NCBI GenBank assembly: GCA_964587555.1 | Contig: CAZPLR010000021.1 | Location: 1-31,105 of the forward strand | Source: JAHHTP01 sp964587555 | Lineage (GTDB): Bacteria; Bacillota; Clostridia; Oscillospirales; Ruminococcaceae | Reading direction: 5' to 3' | DNA: 31,105 nt | In this document: positions 13,199 through 21,531 of the stretch, one piece after another | Layout: the number at the start of each line of letters is the position of its first letter | Position numbering within the stretch: position 1 is the first letter of the stretch | Notes under the pieces: generated by a model | What the model saw: only the letters and a program-made list of their open reading frames with translations | Databases searched by the model: none | What the model was told of the DNA's origin: nothing | Position numbers and translations under genes: made by a program

Positions 13199-14935
13199 TT
13201 AAGAAATCGTCCAATTCTGGCTATTGCTTTGCAGATCCTTCATATGCGTATAAATACCGTTTTGCTGATAGAGCCACTCTGGAGCGCCCTGTTCCGCAAC
13301 CCTTCCGTCGGAAAGAACAATGATCTGATCCGCACTCGCCACAGTGCGCATCCGATGCGCGATAACCAGTACGGTTTTATCCTGAATCAGCCGCGAAAGC
13401 GCGGACTGAATCAGCGTTTCATTCTCCACATCGAGGGAGGCGGTAGCCTCGTCAAGCAGGATAACCGGCGCGTCCTTTAAAAAGGCGCGCGCAATGGAGA
13501 TGCGCTGACGTTCGCCTCCGGAAAGCTCACAGCCGTTTTCTCCGATCATGGTATTCCACCCATCCGGCAGCTTTTCGGCAAACTCACAGCAGTTTGCAAG
13601 CCGTGCGGCGGCAAGTACCTCCTGATCTGAGGCGCCTTTTCTGCCGATGCGGATATTTTCCAAAATGCTGTTATTAAACAGGGTTACGTCTTGGAACACA
13701 ATAGAGTAAAGCGACATCAGCGTTTCCGGGTCGATTTCCGACACGTCCATTCCGCCCACGGTGATCCTGCCCTTCTGGATATCCCAAAAGCGTGCCGCCA
13801 GCCGGGAAACAGTCGTTTTTCCGCCGCCGGACGGCCCAACCAGCGCTGTGACCTCGCCCTGCTTTGCGGTAAAAGAAACATCTTCCAAAACCGTTTCGCC
13901 GGAATGATAGGAGAAGCTGACATGATCGAATATGATGTCGCAGCCTTGATTGGTAAGCTGTTCCTTGCCCTGTTGGATCGGATGATCGAGTATTTCGTTC
14001 ATGCGGGCAATGTTGGTGCGGGTGGCGATGATGGCGGCAAGGTTCTGCAAAGCGCCCTGAAGCGGATCATAAAGGCGGGAGGCGACAAGCAGGAACATGA
14101 AGAAGGTCATGATGTCCAGCTTGCCGCTGACGAGCAGCAGCGTCCCGACCAAAGCGACGGTAGCAATCCCCAGCTTCAGGATCAGTTGGGCGGACACCAC
14201 GAAGATCGCTGTTCCAAGCTCGGAAATAATCGAGCGTTTTTCCACTGCGACGATCTTTTTATCCAGCCCCTTTAAGTATTTTTCCTCCGCATTATTCGCT
14301 TTTAGATCGCGCATGGCTTCAATGCACTCCTGAATCCCGTCGGCGCACGCCATCTGCGCTGCCATCGACCTGCGCTGCAGTTTTTCCTGCGCGCCGGAGG
14401 AAAACAGCGTGATGGCAAACGAGACCGGAATGACCCAAAGCGCTGCCAGCGCCATCCGCCAATCAAAGAAGAATAGGCTGACAGCGACAAGCGAAACTGA
14501 GATTATAGAGCCGGCGAGTTCCGGAATGAAATGAGAAAACGCTGTTTCCAGAGAGGCGCAGTCTGCCATAATCGTGCTGGTCAGATCCGCCAAGTCCTTT
14601 TTGCCGAAAAAGGAGAGCGGAAGCTTTCTGAGTTTTTCGGCGACGGAGATTCTCCGTTTTCCGCTTTCGATATAGGTGGCAAGATAGGTCGCGTTATACT
14701 GCAAATAGGTTGTTATGAAGATCAGCCCAAGGCAGAGAATGCAGCCGACGATGTAAAACGCGATCCTGCCGCCGGCGATCCCTTGCCCCAACAGGTCGGA
14801 TACCAGAAAATAAAGCAGGCTCACCGGAAACAGGAAGGATAGATTTTGCAGCACACACGCAAGGCAGCCCTTGATCAGATCGGCGGCGCCCTGTCTAGAA
14901 AGCGCGAATCTCCTTTGCAGCTTTTGAATCATCAT
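13199..14935 (-). CDS. ABC transporter, fused membrane and ATPase half (second subunit of a heterodimer)
   Basis: A 578-residue half-transporter. It has an N-terminal six-helix exporter-type membrane domain (about 1-300) followed by an ATPase domain. The ATPase has Walker A GPSGGGKTT, a Q-loop in YSIVFQDVTLFNNSI, signature LSGGERQRISIARAFL, Walker B VILLDEATASLD and the switch His in IAHRM. All catalytic motifs look intact. ATG 14935 follows AAAGGAGGG and overlaps the upstream partner's TGA in an ATGA arrangement, so translation is coupled. The two products presumably form a heterodimer. The exporter fold usually pumps drugs, lipids or peptides outwards. The IrtAB/YbtPQ branch instead imports siderophores, and I cannot tell these apart by eye. 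The shared operator described at 16783-16798 gives a hint of metal control. Confidence 0.92.
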   Translation of the reverse strand: MMIQKLQRRFALSRQGAADLIKGCLACVLQNLSFLFPVSLLYFLVSDLLGQGIAGGRIAFYIVGCILCLGLIFITTYLQYNATYLATYIESGKRRISVAEKLRKLPLSFFGKKDLADLTSTIMADCASLETAFSHFIPELAGSIISVSLVAVSLFFFDWRMALAALWVIPVSFAITLFSSGAQEKLQRRSMAAQMACADGIQECIEAMRDLKANNAEEKYLKGLDKKIVAVEKRSIISELGTAIFVVSAQLILKLGIATVALVGTLLLVSGKLDIMTFFMFLLVASRLYDPLQGALQNLAAIIATRTNIARMNEILDHPIQQGKEQLTNQGCDIIFDHVSFSYHSGETVLEDVSFTAKQGEVTALVGPSGGGKTTVSRLAARFWDIQKGRITVGGMDVSEIDPETLMSLYSIVFQDVTLFNNSILENIRIGRKGASDQEVLAAARLANCCEFAEKLPDGWNTMIGENGCELSGGERQRISIARAFLKDAPVILLDEATASLDVENETLIQSALSRLIQDKTVLVIAHRMRTVASADQIIVLSDGRVAEQGAPEWLYQQNGIYTHMKDLQSNSQNWTIS

Positions 14936-16707
14936 GCCTTGCCCTCCTTTGCGACCCTCCATTGTGCGGAGGTCTGATAATCCTTCCACATTTTTGCGTA
15001 CAAGCCGCCCTTCTCACAAAGCGTTTCCTGCCTGCCGGATTCTGCGATCCTTCCATTCGCTATTACGTAAATGCAGTCTGCGTTTCGGACGGTCGAAAGG
15101 CGATGGGCGATGATAATGACGGTTTTTCCTTTGGCAAGCACGTCAAACGCCGCCTGTACCTTTGCCTCATTATCCGGATCGGCGAAGGCTGTGGCCTCGT
15201 CAAGCAGGATAATCGGCGCGTTTTTCAGGATTGCGCGGGCAATGGCGATTCTTTGCTGCTCACCGCCGGAAAGGTAGACGCCCTTTGCGCCGATTACGGT
15301 GTTGACGCCCTGCGGAAGCTTCTCGATGATGTCGGTGCATTGCGCCGCTTTCAGTGCCGCGGCGACCTCGCGTTCCGAAGCATCCGGCTTGCCCATGCGC
15401 ACGTTTTCCAATATCGACGCTTTGATCAGACGGCTGTTTTGGAATACGAAGGACACGGTATCCATCAGTTCCTCTTTCGCGATATTTTTTGCGTTGACCC
15501 CGCCGATTTCAACGTTGCCGCTCTGCGGGTCAAAGAAGCGGGCGATCAGGCTGGCAAGAGTTGATTTGCCGCCGCCCGATGGTCCGACCAGCGCGACGGT
15601 CTGCCCCGGCTGAATCGAGAGTGAAACGTCCTTGATTACATCCGTTTTTCCATCGTAGGAGAAGCTCACACTGCGCAGTGCGACCGAGGCGTCGCGCGGT
15701 TTTTGCGGCGACTCCGGCACGGAAAGCGGGGAGAGCTTCAAAACGCTGTCGATCCGCTCCATTGCGTCGGTAACGATCATCTCGTTTTCGCTCATATACA
15801 TGATTCTTGTTAAGGTCAACGCGATCACCGGCGTGATGATGATATAGAGCAGCAGGTTGAGCAGGAAAGCGTCGGATGCGCCGTTTTGAGTCATAAGCAG
15901 CGCGCCCGCGATCAAAAAAGCGAATACGCCGTTGATGGCGGTGGTATAGAGCATCATTGGCAGCCGCAGCTCCTTGGTATAGGCAATTGTCCATTTTTCA
16001 TATTTATCGATGGTCGCTTTGAATTTTTTAAAGGAAAACACAGTCTGACCGAAAGCCTTTACGACCGGAACGCCGCGGACATATTCCACCGCTTCGTTGG
16101 ACATTTCAACGAGAGAATCTTGGTATTCTTTCATTTTTTGTTCCATCCGCTTTCCGGTCATCGCCATCATGATGCAAAAGCCCAGGATCACCGGGATAAG
16201 GCTGAGCAGCCCTAAACGCCAATCAAAGCCGAACAGAAACACCAAAAGTCCTGCCGGCGTGGCGATCGCGCCAGCTTTATCTGGAAGCTGGTGCGCCAAG
16301 TAGGTTTCGGTCGCGGCGCTGGATTCGTTGACGATCTTGCGCAGCCTGCCGCTGCCAAAGCTTTCCGCAAAGCCAAGCGGCAGCCTTGCAACATGGTGTA
16401 TGGTTTCGATCCGCAGGTTTCTCGCCACGCGAAACGCTGACAGATGGGAGCACATCAATCCGCCGACATAGATCAGCAGCGATAAAAACGCAAAGATTAC
16501 AGCCATCCAGCCGTAATGAGAAAGATTTTCCGCATCGTCAAAATTCGGCGCGGTCAGCAAAACTTCTTGGATGATGCGCCATATATACCAAAACGGTACG
16601 AGCGCTATTAGGGCGCTGATTGCTGACAGCGCCCACGAAGCATAGGTAAGATACCGATGTTTTCCGGCGTAGCCCATCAGCCTAGATAAATTCGATTGCT
16701 TTTTCAA
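14932..16707 (-). CDS. ABC transporter, fused membrane and ATPase half (first subunit of a heterodimer)
   Basis: A 591-residue exporter-fold half-transporter. Six membrane helices occupy about residues 20-300 and an ATPase domain about 340-580. Walker A is GPSGGGKST, the Q-loop sits in VSFVFQNSRLIKASI, the signature is LSGGEQQRIAIARAIL, Walker B is IILLDEATAFAD and the H-loop is IAHRL. Both halves have canonical catalytic residues, so neither ATPase site is obviously degenerate. The start is TTG 16707, eight bases after GGAGG (minus strand, 16720-16716). Its TGA overlaps the next gene's ATG. A TetR regulator gene lies upstream in the same orientation, separated by a terminator-like hairpin and a TTAG-N6-CTAA box. 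Transport direction and substrate are unknown. Confidence 0.92.
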   Translation of the reverse strand: MKKQSNLSRLMGYAGKHRYLTYASWALSAISALIALVPFWYIWRIIQEVLLTAPNFDDAENLSHYGWMAVIFAFLSLLIYVGGLMCSHLSAFRVARNLRIETIHHVARLPLGFAESFGSGRLRKIVNESSAATETYLAHQLPDKAGAIATPAGLLVFLFGFDWRLGLLSLIPVILGFCIMMAMTGKRMEQKMKEYQDSLVEMSNEAVEYVRGVPVVKAFGQTVFSFKKFKATIDKYEKWTIAYTKELRLPMMLYTTAINGVFAFLIAGALLMTQNGASDAFLLNLLLYIIITPVIALTLTRIMYMSENEMIVTDAMERIDSVLKLSPLSVPESPQKPRDASVALRSVSFSYDGKTDVIKDVSLSIQPGQTVALVGPSGGGKSTLASLIARFFDPQSGNVEIGGVNAKNIAKEELMDTVSFVFQNSRLIKASILENVRMGKPDASEREVAAALKAAQCTDIIEKLPQGVNTVIGAKGVYLSGGEQQRIAIARAILKNAPIILLDEATAFADPDNEAKVQAAFDVLAKGKTVIIIAHRLSTVRNADCIYVIANGRIAESGRQETLCEKGGLYAKMWKDYQTSAQWRVAKEGKA

Positions 16708-16782
16708 AGCAAATACCTCCTTGTTTCTATCTATGATATCAAAAAGACGCTGCAGTCGTGTCCCTTTATATCCAAAGGATGA

Positions 16783-16798
16783 GTTAGTTTAAGCTAAT
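16783..16798. promoter_or_regulatory. Palindromic operator-like box TTAG-N6-CTAA, copy 1
   Basis: GTTAGTTTAAGCTAAT lies 75 bp upstream of the TTG start of the ABC pair. The same palindrome occurs twice in front of the other ABC operon (21212-21227 and 21247-21262). This ties the two operons to one regulator. Confidence 0.65.
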
Positions 16799-16806
16799 CT
16801 GTGATT

Positions 16807-16840
16807 AAAAATTATAGGGCATCACTGCCCCATAATTTTT
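16807..16840 (-). terminator. Terminator-like hairpin overlapping the tetR stop
   Basis: On the minus strand AAAAATTATGGGGC (16840-16827) pairs with GCCCTATAATTTTT (16820-16807), 14 bp with one G-U pair, ending in T5. The tetR TGA (16824-16822) lies in the loop. It should partly insulate the ABC genes from the tetR transcript. Confidence 0.75.
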
Positions 16841-17439
16841 AACCAGCCAGCGATGTAAAAATCGCGCATTTCCTGCAAATAAGATTTTGCCTTTTCCAGC
16901 GGCATTTCATGGATAATCAGCTCGAAATAAGCGTTGAACATCCCTGTAATCAAAATATGCTCTAAGCGTTCGTCGACCGGAGGAGAGGGTCTGCCCAACT
17001 CCTTCAGCACAGCCATGTAATCATGCGTGCTTTTTACCTCGATCTCAACCATCTCGTCGATCATGCCGGAAAAGCGTGTCCCTTCTGAGCAGCAGAGCAA
17101 AAGCTTAAACTCCTCCAAATGTGCGTAGGCATACAGCAGCATTTCCATCATGCAGGCGCCGGAGGTGGTGCTTAGATGCTCCGGCTGCGTTTCGGGAGGA
17201 AGCGTCGCGAAGTCCCGCTGCGCCTTTGTAAAGCACGCCATCATATAACGGTATTGTTCGCCGACAAGCGCTTCAAACAGCTTTTCCTTGCTGTCATAGT
17301 AACCATAAAATGCGCCGGTTGTTACGCCCGCCGCTTTTACAATGCTTCTTAAAGAGGCGGAGTGATAGCCTCTTTCCAAAAATTCCTTTTTTGCCGCTGT
17401 GTGGATCAATTCCAACGTGGTCTTTTCCGCTTCGCTCAT
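16822..17439 (-). CDS. TetR/AcrR family transcriptional regulator
   Basis: A 205-residue repressor. The N-terminal helix-turn-helix spans about residues 8-55: IHTAAKKEFLERGYHSASL, then IVKAAGVTTGAFYGYYDSKE, the classical recognition helix with its FYxYYxSKE turn. The C-terminal ligand-binding and dimerisation domain (60-205) is variable and names no ligand. Its promoter (17481-17509) is embedded in a 40-bp near-palindrome, so it very likely represses itself. It lies just upstream of, and in the same direction as, the heterodimeric ABC transporter genes, which are its probable targets. An AAAGGAG ribosome binding site precedes ATG 17439. Length is typical. Confidence 0.93.
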   Translation of the reverse strand: MSEAEKTTLELIHTAAKKEFLERGYHSASLRSIVKAAGVTTGAFYGYYDSKEKLFEALVGEQYRYMMACFTKAQRDFATLPPETQPEHLSTTSGACMMEMLLYAYAHLEEFKLLLCCSEGTRFSGMIDEMVEIEVKSTHDYMAVLKELGRPSPPVDERLEHILITGMFNAYFELIIHEMPLEKAKSYLQEMRDFYIAGWLKIMGQ

Positions 17440-17456
17440 TCTATCTCCTTTGATAT

Positions 17457-17496
17457 AACGATGTTATATAATACTGTTATATTATATAGCATCGTT
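17457..17496. promoter_or_regulatory. 40-bp palindromic operator over the tetR promoter
   Basis: Arms AACGATG (17457-17463) and CATCGTT (17490-17496) bound a near-perfect inverted repeat whose interior is also symmetrical (TTATATAATA/TATTATATA). It covers the -10 box. The length would suit two TetR dimers. It is the natural autoregulatory site. Confidence 0.75.
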
Positions 17497-17509
17497 GGGG
17501 ATTTGTCAA
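17481..17509 (-). promoter_or_regulatory. Consensus sigma-A promoter of tetR
   Basis: On the minus strand TTGACA (17509-17504), a 17-bp spacer and TATAAT (17486-17481). The -10 box is inside the palindrome. Confidence 0.88.
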
Positions 17510-17573
17510 GAGGGAAACAAAAAATTTTTGAAAGGAGGCAAAGACCGGATGTGCGGAATGATCTTTTCCAAAG

Positions 17574-17611
17574 AAAACGGCGGATGAGAAGATCAGGTTC
17601 TCATCTGCCGT
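17574..17611 (-). terminator. Terminator after the flavodoxin gene
   Basis: On the minus strand ACGGCAGATGAGA (17611-17599) pairs with TCTCATCCGCCGT (17589-17577), 13 positions with one mismatch. A TTTTC-TTT tail follows. The plus strand also has a T-rich tail after the stem, so it may work both ways. Confidence 0.75.
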
Positions 17612-17624
17612 GTTTTCTTATTTT

Positions 17625-18047
17625 TTAAGCGAGTGCAGCGCCCAGCGCCTTGCAGGAAGCGATTGCATCGTCATCCGGCGCATCGTTGCAGATCACCGAC
17701 GCGCAGGCGAGGACTGCGCCGTCAGCGGCACAGGTTTCTTCCCAATTGCGCATCCATTCGCCGTCGCCCCAGCCGTAAGAGCCAAACAGCGCGATCTTCT
17801 TTCCGCCCAGCTTTGCTTCGCAGGCGGAGAACATCGGTTCAAACTCGCTTTCCTCCAGCTGCTCCGATCCCATTGACGGGCAGCCAAACGCAACTGCGTC
17901 ATAGGAATCCATCATCGAAGCGTCAAATTCAGAGGCGGCGAGCATGACCGCTTCCGCGCCCTGTTCCGCTGCTCCCTCTGTGACGGCGGCTGCCATCGCC
18001 TCGGTGTTTCCGGTTCCGCTCCAATATACCACTGCAATTTTGCTCAT
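17625..18047 (-). CDS. Flavodoxin (short chain)
   Basis: A 140-residue FMN-binding electron carrier. The phosphate-binding loop is YWSGTGNTEAMA (8-19). The two flavin-stacking loops correspond to GCPSMGSEQLEE and FGSYGWGDGEWM. Length is normal for clostridial short-chain flavodoxins. These proteins replace ferredoxin when iron is scarce. Here the gene is the last of a minus-strand run behind an ABC ATPase and its FtsX permease, 72 bp after the permease stop. That gap contains a 9-bp hairpin without a T run. Upstream of the run lie two copies of the TTAG-N6-CTAA box. An AAAGG ribosome binding site lies about eleven bases before the ATG. Co-transcription with the ABC genes is likely but not proved. 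Confidence 0.92.
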   Translation of the reverse strand: MSKIAVVYWSGTGNTEAMAAAVTEGAAEQGAEAVMLAASEFDASMMDSYDAVAFGCPSMGSEQLEESEFEPMFSACEAKLGGKKIALFGSYGWGDGEWMRNWEETCAADGAVLACASVICNDAPDDDAIASCKALGAALA

Positions 18048-18082
18048 GTTGTTGTTCCAACCTTTCTTAATTTTTTTATATC

Positions 18083-18104
18083 AAACGGCTGTGATCAGCC
18101 GTTT
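18083..18104. repeat. Intercistronic hairpin between permease and flavodoxin genes
   Basis: A perfect 9-bp stem, AAACGGCTG (18083-18091) and CAGCCGTTT (18096-18104), with a four-base loop. Neither strand has a T tract after it, so it is more likely an mRNA stability or processing element than a terminator. Confidence 0.6.
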
Positions 18105-18119
18105 CATAAACGAGTCTGC

Positions 18120-20399
18120 TTATTCGGCGCCCTTGAGCGCTTCCACCATGTCGATCCTGCGGTTTTTTCTTGCCACCATCCACCCGACCAGTAAGGACAT
18201 CCCCACTGTGAGCAGGATGCTGATCAGCCATGTCGGAAGACAGATGGCTGTTTTCATTTCATATTCCGATGCCAGCGCGGCGATCAAATAGTTCAGCGTT
18301 GCAGCGCCGAGCGGAAGTCCTGCGGCAACGCCGAGCAGCGAAATCCAAAGATTCTGCCCGATCAGCAGCGTGCCGATCTTTTTATCCGGAAAGCCGACGA
18401 CCTTCAAAGTAGCCATTTCTCGGTAACGCTCGGTATAGCTCATCACGCCGAGGTTATAAAGCACCACGACGCCCAATATGATAGCGGCAATAATCAGGAT
18501 TGCGATCATCAGGTTCATCAGCTCCAAAAAGCTGTCAAACGAATCGATAATCGCCTGTTTTGACTGTACGCTGGCGATCGCGTCGTCAGAGGCGATGTCC
18601 GCCTTTTCCGTTTGGGTGTAGATTGCGTTGATCGTATAGGGAATGCCAAGGCTTTCGGCGTATGCCGGGGAGATTGTTATGCTTTCAGACAGTGAGCGGA
18701 TCACACCCGCTGCATGCAGCGTGTAGGTTTGATCCGAGCCGTAAGGGCTGACGGTAAAGGTGTCGCCCGCCTCCAGATCAAACTCCTTTGCCAGTCGCAT
18801 ACAGAGATAAGCGCCGTCGTCTCCAAGCTTGGTAAGGTTGTTATCCACGTCCGGAAAACACACAAGATCGTTCGGCGTATGGTAAATCTCCAAAGCGACC
18901 GCTTTTTCCTCGATCTGTACGCTGACGGAAGCGCTGTAATCGCCGTCGTATTTTCGGATCAGCGTATCCGCTTGCTCCTGCGCTGCCTGCTCGGAAAGAT
19001 TGATACGGGAGCTATAACAGATCGCTTCATTATAATATAGATCTAAAAAGGCGTTCATGGTATCGCCCATGCCGAGCGCCGCCACAACGATGATCGCGCA
19101 GCCGACAACGCCGATCAGACTCATCAGCGTTCGGGATTTGTGCCGCATGCTGTCGCGCAGATTCCATCTGGCGCCGAAGGAAAGCTTTTCCCAAAGCGGC
19201 GTTTTTTCCAGCAGAAGCTTTTTCATCTTTTTTGGCGTATATGGGCGAAGTGCATCCGCCGCCGTGCCTTTGAGCATCTGCCGCACCGACAGATAGCCGA
19301 TCAGCGTTAAAAAAGTAAGGATCGCCGCCGTTGCCACAATACAAAACCAAGGTAGATACAGCTTCCACTCTGGAATATCGATATAGGTTGACATCATGCC
19401 GTTCGGATTTAAGACCAGCCAGCCGACAAAATAGCCCAGCGCCACGCCGAATGCCGCTCCTATCACGCCGATCATAAAAGCATAGGAGGTGTAGTGCCTC
19501 AGTATGCGCCGGTCCTGAAAGCCGAGCGCTTTTAATGTTCCGATTTGGGTTTTCTCCTTTGCGGTCAAGCGGTGCATGGTCGTGACCATCGTGAGGACGG
19601 CAATCAGGAGAAACAAAACCGGAAGAACGGTTCCCATTGTTTGCCCCTCCTCGATTTCGCTCTGCGGTCCGGCGTAGGAGATGGTTTCGTCCTTTGTCAA
19701 AATCATCAGCGTTGTGTCCAGCGCATCGTCGACAATGTCGGTAAACGCGCCTTTTTCCAGCTTAGACAATACGTTGATCTGCGGATAGAACGCAAAGCCG
19801 GCTGCTTTCTGGTACAGGGCAGGGGAGATATAAGCAAAACCGTGGGTATCATAATCCGGCATTAACTGCGTCGCGTCGCGGACGCACACCATATGCTCTC
19901 CCGACTTAATCAGCCCTTTTACAACGCCCTGAAACGCAATGTTTTTGTAAGTAAAGGTGATAGTGTCGCCAATGGCAATTCCGTTTGCAGCGGCGTATTT
20001 GTCGGAAAGCCAAACGCCATCGGCGCTTTTCTCGTCATAAGTTTCGCCCTCCGCTGTCCAAAAGCCGGAAACGCTGTCGTCTTCGGTAACGGTGAGTGCG
20101 ACAGTATCCCCGCTTTGCTCTTTTACATCCGCCTGTACCGAGAGGTAGCGCGCAGCTTTGTCAATGCCGCTGCATTCGGAGATTCTCTGTACGTCCTCTT
20201 CAGAGAATCCGGTCTCTGAAACAATCCGGTAATCCGCAAAATGGGTTTGCGTCAAAAAATCGCCGACATTTTTCCGGATGCTGACCCACTCCATGTTAAA
20301 GCCGATAAAGACGCCGACGCCGAGCGTGATCATGATAATCATCGAGATAAATTGCGCTTTGTACAGCCCCATCGTCCTCCATAATTTCCGAAACAGCAT
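18120..20399 (-). CDS. ABC transporter permease, FtsX/MacB type
   Basis: A 759-residue permease with the duplicated FtsX layout. TM1 is at about 17-35, followed by a large extracytoplasmic domain and three helices around 255-375 ending in the FtsX signature KEKTQIGTLKALGFQDRRIL. A second unit starts near 425 (IGVVGCAIIVVAALGM), with another extracytoplasmic domain and three last helices (IIAAIILGVVVLYNLGVMSY, then YREMATLKVVGF and the C-terminal pair). Such permeases couple ATP hydrolysis to mechanical work outside the membrane, to lipoprotein or peptide movement, or to antimicrobial-peptide sensing. It follows its ATPase gene by three bases. No BceS-type sensor kinase is in the window. The cargo is unknown. 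Confidence 0.9.
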   Translation of the reverse strand: MLFRKLWRTMGLYKAQFISMIIMITLGVGVFIGFNMEWVSIRKNVGDFLTQTHFADYRIVSETGFSEEDVQRISECSGIDKAARYLSVQADVKEQSGDTVALTVTEDDSVSGFWTAEGETYDEKSADGVWLSDKYAAANGIAIGDTITFTYKNIAFQGVVKGLIKSGEHMVCVRDATQLMPDYDTHGFAYISPALYQKAAGFAFYPQINVLSKLEKGAFTDIVDDALDTTLMILTKDETISYAGPQSEIEEGQTMGTVLPVLFLLIAVLTMVTTMHRLTAKEKTQIGTLKALGFQDRRILRHYTSYAFMIGVIGAAFGVALGYFVGWLVLNPNGMMSTYIDIPEWKLYLPWFCIVATAAILTFLTLIGYLSVRQMLKGTAADALRPYTPKKMKKLLLEKTPLWEKLSFGARWNLRDSMRHKSRTLMSLIGVVGCAIIVVAALGMGDTMNAFLDLYYNEAICYSSRINLSEQAAQEQADTLIRKYDGDYSASVSVQIEEKAVALEIYHTPNDLVCFPDVDNNLTKLGDDGAYLCMRLAKEFDLEAGDTFTVSPYGSDQTYTLHAAGVIRSLSESITISPAYAESLGIPYTINAIYTQTEKADIASDDAIASVQSKQAIIDSFDSFLELMNLMIAILIIAAIILGVVVLYNLGVMSYTERYREMATLKVVGFPDKKIGTLLIGQNLWISLLGVAAGLPLGAATLNYLIAALASEYEMKTAICLPTWLISILLTVGMSLLVGWMVARKNRRIDMVEALKGAE

Positions 20400-20402
20400 A
20401 AA

Positions 20403-21104
20403 TCACCACTCCACTTCGTCGGCGGATAACGGGTTCTCCTGCTGCTCACAGGAGCATATTCTGCCGTTTTTGACGCGGATTACCACATCCGCCATTTTCG
20501 CGATACTTTGGTTATGGGTGACAATGACAATTGTTTTTCGATAGCTTCTTGCCATCGATAAAAGCAGCTTCAGCACAAGCACGCCGGTTTCGGAGTCCAA
20601 CGCGCCGGTCGGCTCATCGCAGAGAAGAATTTTTGGGTTTTTGGCAAGGGCGCGGGCGATTGAAACGCGCTGCTGCTCGCCGCCGGAAAGCTCGGACGGA
20701 AAGTTATTCAGATGGTCGGAAAGCCCAACCTCGTCGAGCATCTGCTCGGCAGACAGTGCGTTGGGCGCAATCTCCTTAACCAACGCTACGTTCTCCTTGA
20801 CCGTCAGGGTCGGCACAAGATTATAAAACTGGAATACAAACCCGACTGTGGCTGCTCTGTATGCCGCCAGCGCATCTCCCGCCAGCGCTGAAATGTCCCG
20901 CCCCTGCACATATATCTTTCCTTCGGTCGGGCTGTCAAGTCCTCCGAGCAGATTTAACAGGGTGCTTTTTCCCGCGCCGCTTGGACCGAGAATGACGACA
21001 AATTTTCCTTCCTCCAACGAAAGATTCACGCCGTCGAGCGCTTTTGTTTTGTGGCTGCCGCTTTGATAAATGCGGCTGACATTCTTAAATTCAATAATCG
21101 GCAT
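20403..21104 (-). CDS. ABC transporter ATP-binding protein (LolD/MacB type)
   Basis: A 233-residue ATPase. It has Walker A GPSGAGKSTLLNLLGGLD, a Q-loop in VGFVFQFYNLVPTLTVKENV, signature LSGGEQQRVSIARALAKNP, Walker B ILLCDEPTGALD and the switch His in VTHN. The GLDSPTEG and FYNLVPTLT wording is typical of the LolD/MacB/FtsE-like subfamily that partners FtsX permeases. It is first in the operon. ATG 21104 is preceded by AGGAGATAGG. A consensus promoter is at 21270-21298, with two palindromic boxes between it and the gene. Its closest relative in the window is the ATPase at 24881, with the same motifs, so the two systems are probably paralogous. Confidence 0.95.
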   Translation of the reverse strand: MPIIEFKNVSRIYQSGSHKTKALDGVNLSLEEGKFVVILGPSGAGKSTLLNLLGGLDSPTEGKIYVQGRDISALAGDALAAYRAATVGFVFQFYNLVPTLTVKENVALVKEIAPNALSAEQMLDEVGLSDHLNNFPSELSGGEQQRVSIARALAKNPKILLCDEPTGALDSETGVLVLKLLLSMARSYRKTIVIVTHNQSIAKMADVVIRVKNGRICSCEQQENPLSADEVEW

Positions 21105-21211
21105 AGATCCTATCTCCTACGATTGTCATTTATGCTTTCTCTGCTGTATTGCCTTCTGCCGGATTTGTGGGGCTGGAGGACATCTGCTTGTTTTCGGGAA
21201 AGCATACTTTA

Positions 21212-21227
21212 ATTAGCTTTAACTAAC
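21212..21227. promoter_or_regulatory. Palindromic operator-like box TTAG-N6-CTAA, copy 2
   Basis: ATTAGCTTTAACTAAC. It is a direct repeat of the box 35 bp away at 21247-21262, within the leader of the ABC-flavodoxin operon. Confidence 0.7.
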
Positions 21228-21246
21228 CCCATTTCAAAATAATAGG

Positions 21247-21262
21247 GTTAGCTTTAACTAAC
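21247..21262. promoter_or_regulatory. Palindromic operator-like box TTAG-N6-CTAA, copy 3
   Basis: GTTAGCTTTAACTAAC, set immediately after the -10 box, so it covers the predicted transcription start. This is the classic position for repression. Confidence 0.75.
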
Positions 21263-21269
21263 CAACACT

Positions 21270-21298
21270 ATTATAGACGATTTGGAGCTGTTTGTCAA
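21270..21298 (-). promoter_or_regulatory. Consensus sigma-A promoter of the ABC-flavodoxin operon
   Basis: On the minus strand TTGACA (21298-21293), a 17-bp spacer and TATAAT (21275-21270). Both boxes are perfect, suggesting a strong promoter held in check by a repressor. The rest of the 427-bp gap (21105-21531) holds the boxes above and the divergent promoter at 21431. I see nothing else convincing between 21300 and 21420. Confidence 0.88.
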
Positions 21299-21430
21299 TA
21301 GGTTTTTGAAATTTTGCCAAAAAGAAATTCCATTGCGGATGTCTGAGCGAGCGGGCCGCAAGCCGCTGATTGGGCGGTGGAGGATAGTTAAAAAAAGAAA
21401 AAATATTTTGTGACCTTTTTGTTTCTTTGC

Positions 21431-21459
21431 TTGACAAAAGTTGATAGAAAGTGTACAAT
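21431..21459 (+). promoter_or_regulatory. Sigma-A promoter of the DUF1538/P-II operon
   Basis: TTGACA (21431-21436), a 17-bp spacer and TACAAT (21454-21459), about 70 bp before the TTG start. Confidence 0.85.
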
Positions 21460-21531
21460 AATATTATATAAATATTATTATTCGAAGGTGAAGTGAAACA
21501 TTAAGAAAATAGAATAGGAGGTGGCTTTTCC

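Noticed and set aside
13045..13323. Plus-strand frame of 92 codons starting in the candidate small RNA
   Set aside because: There is no ribosome binding site, and it runs through a long hairpin and a perfect terminator and into the antisense of the ABC gene.
17550..17588. Plus-strand 12-codon ORF (MCGMIFSKENGG) with GGAGG about ten bases upstream
   Set aside because: Very short, with long RBS spacing, no plus-strand promoter seen, and it ends inside the flavodoxin terminator. Probably chance.
21339..21413. Plus-strand 24-codon ORF (MSERAGRKPLIGRWRIVKK...) in the divergent intergenic region
   Set aside because: No ribosome binding site, and it lies upstream of the plus-strand promoter at 21431.
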